Under the pieces are notes generated by a model. That model was not told the DNA's origin. It ran no database searches and saw nothing but the letters and a program-made list of their open reading frames with translations. The position numbers and the translations under genes are program-made. DNA of 7,676 nt, from the NCBI GenBank assembly GCA_011523315.1, contig WTHE01000014.1:1-7676 (forward strand), read 5' to 3'. Numbering within the stretch: the stretch's first letter is position 1; every line of letters starts with the position of its first letter. Source of the DNA: Candidatus Binatota bacterium (GTDB taxonomy: Bacteria > Desulfobacterota > Binatia > Bin18). Positions 4,969 through 7,676 of the stretch are shown here, one piece after another.

Positions 4969-5223
4969 GCGGATCATTTCGCACGAAGACATCATTTCGG
5001 CTTATCAATGCAATTGTGACGGGACCGTTCTTGGTTTTGCGAGTAACGAATCAGAAATTGCGCCCTCTGGTCATCACTGTTTCGATTCCGGCACACATCT
5101 CTCCCATGAATCGCAGTAAAAAGCGGCTCAAGCGCCTTTTGTCTTACTTCCTGAACTCCGAGCGGATGGTCTGTCTATGCAGTCTCTGGCTCATTTGGCT
5201 CAGCCTGCTCATCTACTGCTCAT
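4969..5223. other. 255-bp stretch without a supported gene
   Basis: It lies between repeat copy 2 and the 3' end of the VOC gene and is AT-richer than its surroundings. A plus-strand frame crossing it encodes a hydrophobic stretch near 5165-5215 but lacks a credible start and runs into the VOC gene. A weak fifth match to the dispersed repeat (about 14 of 20 positions) begins at 5001. It probably marks the right border of the accessory patch. Confidence 0.4.
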
Positions 5224-5226
5224 CTA
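5205..5226. repeat. 11-bp tandem duplication over the VOC stop codon
   Basis: CTGCTCATCTA occurs at 5205-5215 and again at 5216-5226. The stop codon of the VOC gene (TAG, 5224-5226 on the minus strand) is the first triplet of one unit, so the duplication lies just 3' of the coding region. Confidence 0.8.
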
Positions 5227-5664
5227 CTCCCCATCCTGGCGCTCCACAAAATGGAACAGAATCCCACCTGTGCTTTTGGGATGGATAAAGGCAATTTTTG
5301 AGCCCCGGGCACCGGGTCGTCCGGTGTCGTCAAGCACACGCAGCCCTTTGGTCCGTGCGTCTTGAATCGCCTCCTCAATATCGGTGACGCGCAGCGCAAT
5401 GTGGTGGATACCCTCGCCCCGCTTCTCGATCCAGCGGGCAATGTCGCGCTGGTCAATACGCTTGTCGTCCGTGTCCGGCGCCCGATCCTGGAGAAACTCA
5501 AAATCGGTCTCGCCAATCCTGGCAAACGCGCTGCGCAGCCCGCCGTAGGGGTCGGCGTCCTCACGGTCGTGGATCTCCAGCCCCAGGATGTCGCCAAACA
5601 GGCTGAGGAATTTGTCCAGGTCTCGCACCGCAATCCCGATGTGGTCGATTTGACGAATGTTCAT
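5224..5664 (-). CDS. VOC-family protein, methylmalonyl-CoA epimerase-like
   Basis: A 146-residue cytoplasmic protein of normal epimerase length, made of two paired beta-alpha-beta-beta-beta modules. Module 1 starts IDHIGIAVRDLDKFL (6-20) with metal-ligand candidate H8 and has DFEFLQD at 54-60. Module 2 starts GEGIHHIALRVTDIEEA (83-99) with H87/H88 and ends in GSKIAFIHPKSTGGILFHF (121-139). GIHHIA and KIAF.HPKS are signatures of methylmalonyl-CoA epimerase, which interconverts the (R) and (S) CoA esters. The last metal ligand, usually Glu in GVL.EL, is His138 here. A related VOC activity on another substrate is therefore possible. GGGGAG lies 6 nt before ATG 5664. The gene begins 20 bp after the M81 stop, so the two are very probably cotranscribed. 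No mutase gene is visible. Confidence 0.88.
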   Translation of the reverse strand: MNIRQIDHIGIAVRDLDKFLSLFGDILGLEIHDREDADPYGGLRSAFARIGETDFEFLQDRAPDTDDKRIDQRDIARWIEKRGEGIHHIALRVTDIEEAIQDARTKGLRVLDDTGRPGARGSKIAFIHPKSTGGILFHFVERQDGE

Positions 5665-5684
5665 GGCCGCTCCCCTTCCAGGCT

Positions 5685-7148
5685 TCAGATATCGTCCAGC
5701 GGAAACACCGGACGGCGAATCTTCCTATGCGGCAGGCGACCCGGAATCTGGTTGGCCAGCCCCGGCGTATCCACATCGATAATCTTGCTGGCGATGCCCT
5801 CAAACGCGGCTCGGTGTTGCAGCTCTGATTTGCAGGTGAGAATCTGCCGGGCGGTCGGCTCAATACCCAGGCTGCGGAAATGGTTGACCTCAAAGCCGTG
5901 GGTTGGCCGTGAGGTCAGAATCACCTCCACCCCGCCGCAGTCCACGACAACGGTCGCTCCCCGGCGGTAGTTGCCGGCGTTGAACCGGGTGGCGGCAGTA
6001 TACCGCCCGTCGTGGATCACCCGCACCGTGCCGCTGATCTGTATCGGCTCGCCGTGGAAGCGATCAACCTTGCCACCAACCGTGAGTGTGACCTGGCGAC
6101 CGATCCCGGCGCGGACCGCGGCCTGGACTGCGGCCGGGTCGGTGATATTGCCGACCACCGCACCCTGCGCGTTCTGTTTCAGCAGCTCGGCCAGCAGCAC
6201 CGTTCCGTCTCCGGGCGTCCCGGCTCCGCCGCTGTCAGCCAGGTCGCCCAGCACGACCGGCCCCTGTGCGGTCTCGATCGCCTCGCGAACCCCGTCCTCG
6301 ACCGACACGACATCGACCTGAAACGCGTGGCGTCTGGCCCAGCAGGCTGCCGAGATCTGTTCGGCAAGCTCCCGGGCCAGACCGGGCTCCCGGTCGGTGG
6401 TCACGGTGACGCTGATCCCGGTCTCGGGGATATCGGAGCAGAAGAAGCCGCCCAGCAGCGAGACATCCACCACACGAGCATCACCGGCTACCAGGTTGTG
6501 AGCCTCACGCATGAGCTGATCCATGGGCCAGCCGGGGGCGATATACAGCTTTTGCAGGGCCGGAGCCAGGGCCGGTTGAGCCCAGGCGCTGGTCGGTGCA
6601 AGGCTGCCGGCAAACATGCCGGCCATGGCCCGGCCGGCCGCGCGTCCAACCGCCACAAAATCATAGTGCGGGTTGGTCTTGACGCCGATCAGCAGACTGG
6701 CCTGCTCAACCATGAGGGGGGTGACGTTGGCATGGCCGTCCAGGGAGGCAATGAGCGGTGTCGTGTCCCCCAGCACCTCGCGCACCGCAGCCAGGAAATC
6801 TCCCTCGCAGTCATCCACATGCTCGGCTGCGGCCGCGCCGTGGAGCTGCAAAAACACCCCGTCCACGCTGCCGGCCTGACGCAGCAGGGAGCGGAAGGAG
6901 TCTTTGGCATAGTCGTGGGCCTCGGGGCTGATCTTGCCGCCGATGCCGGGCAGGATGAACTGGAGTGGCACCAGCTCCCAGCCCTCGGTCCTGGCAACAT
7001 CGACAAGCCCGCCAATCGCACTCCAGCCGCGTCCGGTTCTGAGCAGCCGCTCGCCACTCAGGGTGGCGGCCTGGAAGCGTTCCAAGCCCACCGTCTGGGT
7101 GGCAAAGGAATTGGTACAGGTGAGATATCCACCCACGGCGACACGCAT
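5685..7148 (-). CDS. M81-family metallopeptidase (MlrC-type)
   Basis: A 487-residue protein, full length for the MlrC/DUF1485 family, whose founder cleaves the linear tetrapeptide of microcystin breakdown; most members act on unknown peptides or amides. Family blocks in order: RVAVGGYLTCTNSF (2-15), FLQLHGAAAAE (99-109), DDCEGDFL (112-119), SLDGHANV (135-142), KTNPHYDF (157-164), LADSGGAGTPGDGT (303-316), RPTHGFE (414-420). D137, H139, H161 and D163 are the expected metal-site motifs. The usual N-terminal HETNTF reads TCTNSF, so its His and Glu are absent. ATG 7146-7148 was chosen because GGGAGGAGGG (7156-7165) lies 7 nt upstream; an in-frame upstream start would add 38 residues of low-complexity Arg/Ala sequence covering this ribosome-binding site and the promoter. 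It is first in a two-gene operon and divergent from the amidohydrolase. Confidence 0.93.
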   Translation of the reverse strand: MRVAVGGYLTCTNSFATQTVGLERFQAATLSGERLLRTGRGWSAIGGLVDVARTEGWELVPLQFILPGIGGKISPEAHDYAKDSFRSLLRQAGSVDGVFLQLHGAAAAEHVDDCEGDFLAAVREVLGDTTPLIASLDGHANVTPLMVEQASLLIGVKTNPHYDFVAVGRAAGRAMAGMFAGSLAPTSAWAQPALAPALQKLYIAPGWPMDQLMREAHNLVAGDARVVDVSLLGGFFCSDIPETGISVTVTTDREPGLARELAEQISAACWARRHAFQVDVVSVEDGVREAIETAQGPVVLGDLADSGGAGTPGDGTVLLAELLKQNAQGAVVGNITDPAAVQAAVRAGIGRQVTLTVGGKVDRFHGEPIQISGTVRVIHDGRYTAATRFNAGNYRRGATVVVDCGGVEVILTSRPTHGFEVNHFRSLGIEPTARQILTCKSELQHRAAFEGIASKIIDVDTPGLANQIPGRLPHRKIRRPVFPLDDI

Positions 7149-7184
7149 GATACAGCCCTCCTCCCGGAGCCTTAAAGCCCGCCC

Positions 7185-7214
7185 TTTGTACCCCCTTCCG
7201 GCCGGAGCTGGCAA
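7185..7214 (-). promoter_or_regulatory. Candidate promoter for the M81-VOC operon
   Basis: On the minus strand TTGCCA (7209-7214, 5/6) is followed after 18 nt by TACAAA (7185-7190, 4/6). Transcription would begin near 7178, leaving a leader of about 30 nt that carries the strong ribosome-binding site. Confidence 0.4.
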
Positions 7215-7282
7215 GCTACGCGAACCCGCCGGTCGTGCTTCAGCGTGAACTGCTCTCTTCAAGGCGGACTCTCGTGTCGCAC

Positions 7283-7305
7283 AAATCCCCCTGCGAGAGG
7301 GATTT
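7283..7305. repeat. Inverted repeat in the divergent regulatory region
   Basis: AAATCCC (7283-7289) and GGGATTT (7299-7305) are perfect 7-bp arms around a 9-nt loop and are followed by one more T on the plus strand. It lies about 70 bp beyond the M81 promoter and 182 bp before the amidohydrolase start. An operator for a regulator of the divergent pair is more likely than a terminator, as no plus-strand gene lies upstream. Confidence 0.4.
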
Positions 7306-7335
7306 TCCCGACTGAACGTTTACTCATTTCATCCA

Positions 7336-7365
7336 TTGTAAAAGCCGGTCCGGGTGTGCTAGAAG
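7336..7365 (+). promoter_or_regulatory. Weak candidate promoter for the amidohydrolase
   Basis: TTGTAA (7336-7341) is followed after 18 nt by TAGAAG (7360-7365), each 4/6, and the -10 is preceded by TGC, giving an extended -10 form. Transcription would start near 7372, with a leader of about 115 nt. Confidence 0.22.
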
Positions 7366-7396
7366 CCAAAGAGCCTCTTGAACCCGAGCATGACAG

Positions 7397-7414
7397 GCTG
7401 CACGGAAGTGCGGC
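7397..7414 (+). other. Hairpin with GGAA tetraloop in the amidohydrolase leader
   Basis: GCTGCAC (7397-7403) pairs with GTGCGGC (7408-7414) through six Watson-Crick pairs and one G-T wobble, closed by GGAA, a GNRA-type tetraloop. If transcription starts near 7372 the hairpin lies in the 5' leader. No T-tract follows, so it is not a terminator. Confidence 0.3.
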
Positions 7415-7487
7415 CAGGCACATGGGATTTCACGTCATTTTTTGGTTTCACCATTAGCCTGCTCGCATGAGCAAAAAGGAGGATCGC

Positions 7488-7676
7488 ATGGCTGATTATG
7501 ATCTGCTTATTAAAAACGGCAAGATCGTTGATGGCTTGCGGATGCCCGCGTTCCGAGGGGACATCGGCATCCGGGATGGCAAGATCGCCGCGATGGGCAA
7601 TGTTCAGGGCAGCGCCCAGCGCGTTATTGACGCCACCGGCTTGATTGTGGCGCCCGGCTTCATGGACATCCACACC
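7488..7676 (+). CDS. Amidohydrolase, N-acyl-D-amino-acid deacylase type, C-terminus cut by window edge
   Basis: The first 63 residues are present and the frame is open at the right edge. DYDLLIKNGKIVDG (3-16), RGDIGIRDGKIAAMG (23-37), RVIDATG (45-51) and VAPGFMDIHT (54-63) form the N-terminal beta-sandwich of the amidohydrolase superfamily and the beginning of its HxH metal motif; the second His would be just outside the window. The spacing and the phrase FRGDIGIRDGKIA are typical of D-aminoacylases (N-acyl-D-amino-acid deacylases), which hydrolyse the N-acyl amide bond in the cytoplasm; dihydropyrimidinases and other relatives start similarly. AAAAAGGAGG (7473-7482) 5 nt upstream of ATG 7488 fixes the start. 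It diverges from the M81-VOC operon, which suggests a joint role in amide or peptide breakdown. Confidence 0.88.
   Translation, partial: MADYDLLIKNGKIVDGLRMPAFRGDIGIRDGKIAAMGNVQGSAQRVIDATGLIVAPGFMDIHT

Noticed and set aside
5001..5020. Fifth copy of the 26-bp repeat
   Set aside because: Only about 14 of 20 positions match and the second half diverges, so chance cannot be excluded.
4956..5288. 110-codon plus-strand frame with a hydrophobic segment
   Set aside because: It starts within the repeat with no ribosome-binding site and ends inside the VOC gene on the opposite strand.
6012..7175. 387-codon open frame on the plus strand
   Set aside because: It is entirely antisense to the M81 gene, whose motifs are unmistakable; long antisense frames are common in GC-rich DNA.

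Overview
The window looks like a piece of a GC-rich chromosome from an environmental, probably uncultured bacterium. The gene mix (LLM-class flavin oxidoreductase, M81/MlrC-type metallohydrolase, methylmalonyl-CoA epimerase-like VOC protein, D-aminoacylase-type amidohydrolase) recalls Tectomicrobia/Entotheonella-like or other deltaproteobacterial-grade lineages. That placement is an impression from family composition; there is no rRNA or marker gene to test it.

Left part (1-1904): a partial LLM-class oxidoreductase on the minus strand runs off the left edge. It diverges from a complete 433-residue MFS exporter on the plus strand. The 114-bp region between them holds two well-spaced sigma70-like promoter candidates and a dyad. 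The MFS promoter would start transcription almost at its GTG codon.

Middle part (1905-5223): this is an accessory patch with AT-richer stretches, small genes of unknown function and many repeats. It holds a gene-free stretch with a long imperfect hairpin (2168-2220), an orphan HNH nuclease (minus), a 113-residue conserved-looking hypothetical (minus), a doubtful 37-residue hydrophobic ORF, and a 136-residue secreted protein with three His-His pairs and four Cys (plus). Next comes a small basic protein gene (minus) whose second half lies in another frame, over a 12-bp minisatellite. A 26-bp sequence occurs twice exactly (3383-3408 and 4943-4968), once in degenerate form in the same orientation (4491-4516), and once degenerate and inverted (3215-3241). 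Two of the minus-strand genes end inside a copy. The copies may be ends of a small non-autonomous transposable element or recombination sites; they are the least explained feature here.

Right part (5224-7676): an M81 metallohydrolase and an epimerase-like VOC protein form a tight minus-strand pair (20-bp gap). A 339-bp regulatory region separates them from a divergent plus-strand amidohydrolase of the N-acyl-D-amino-acid deacylase type, cut by the right edge. Together they suggest a peptide/amide-degrading catabolic locus. The common substrate is not visible from sequence.
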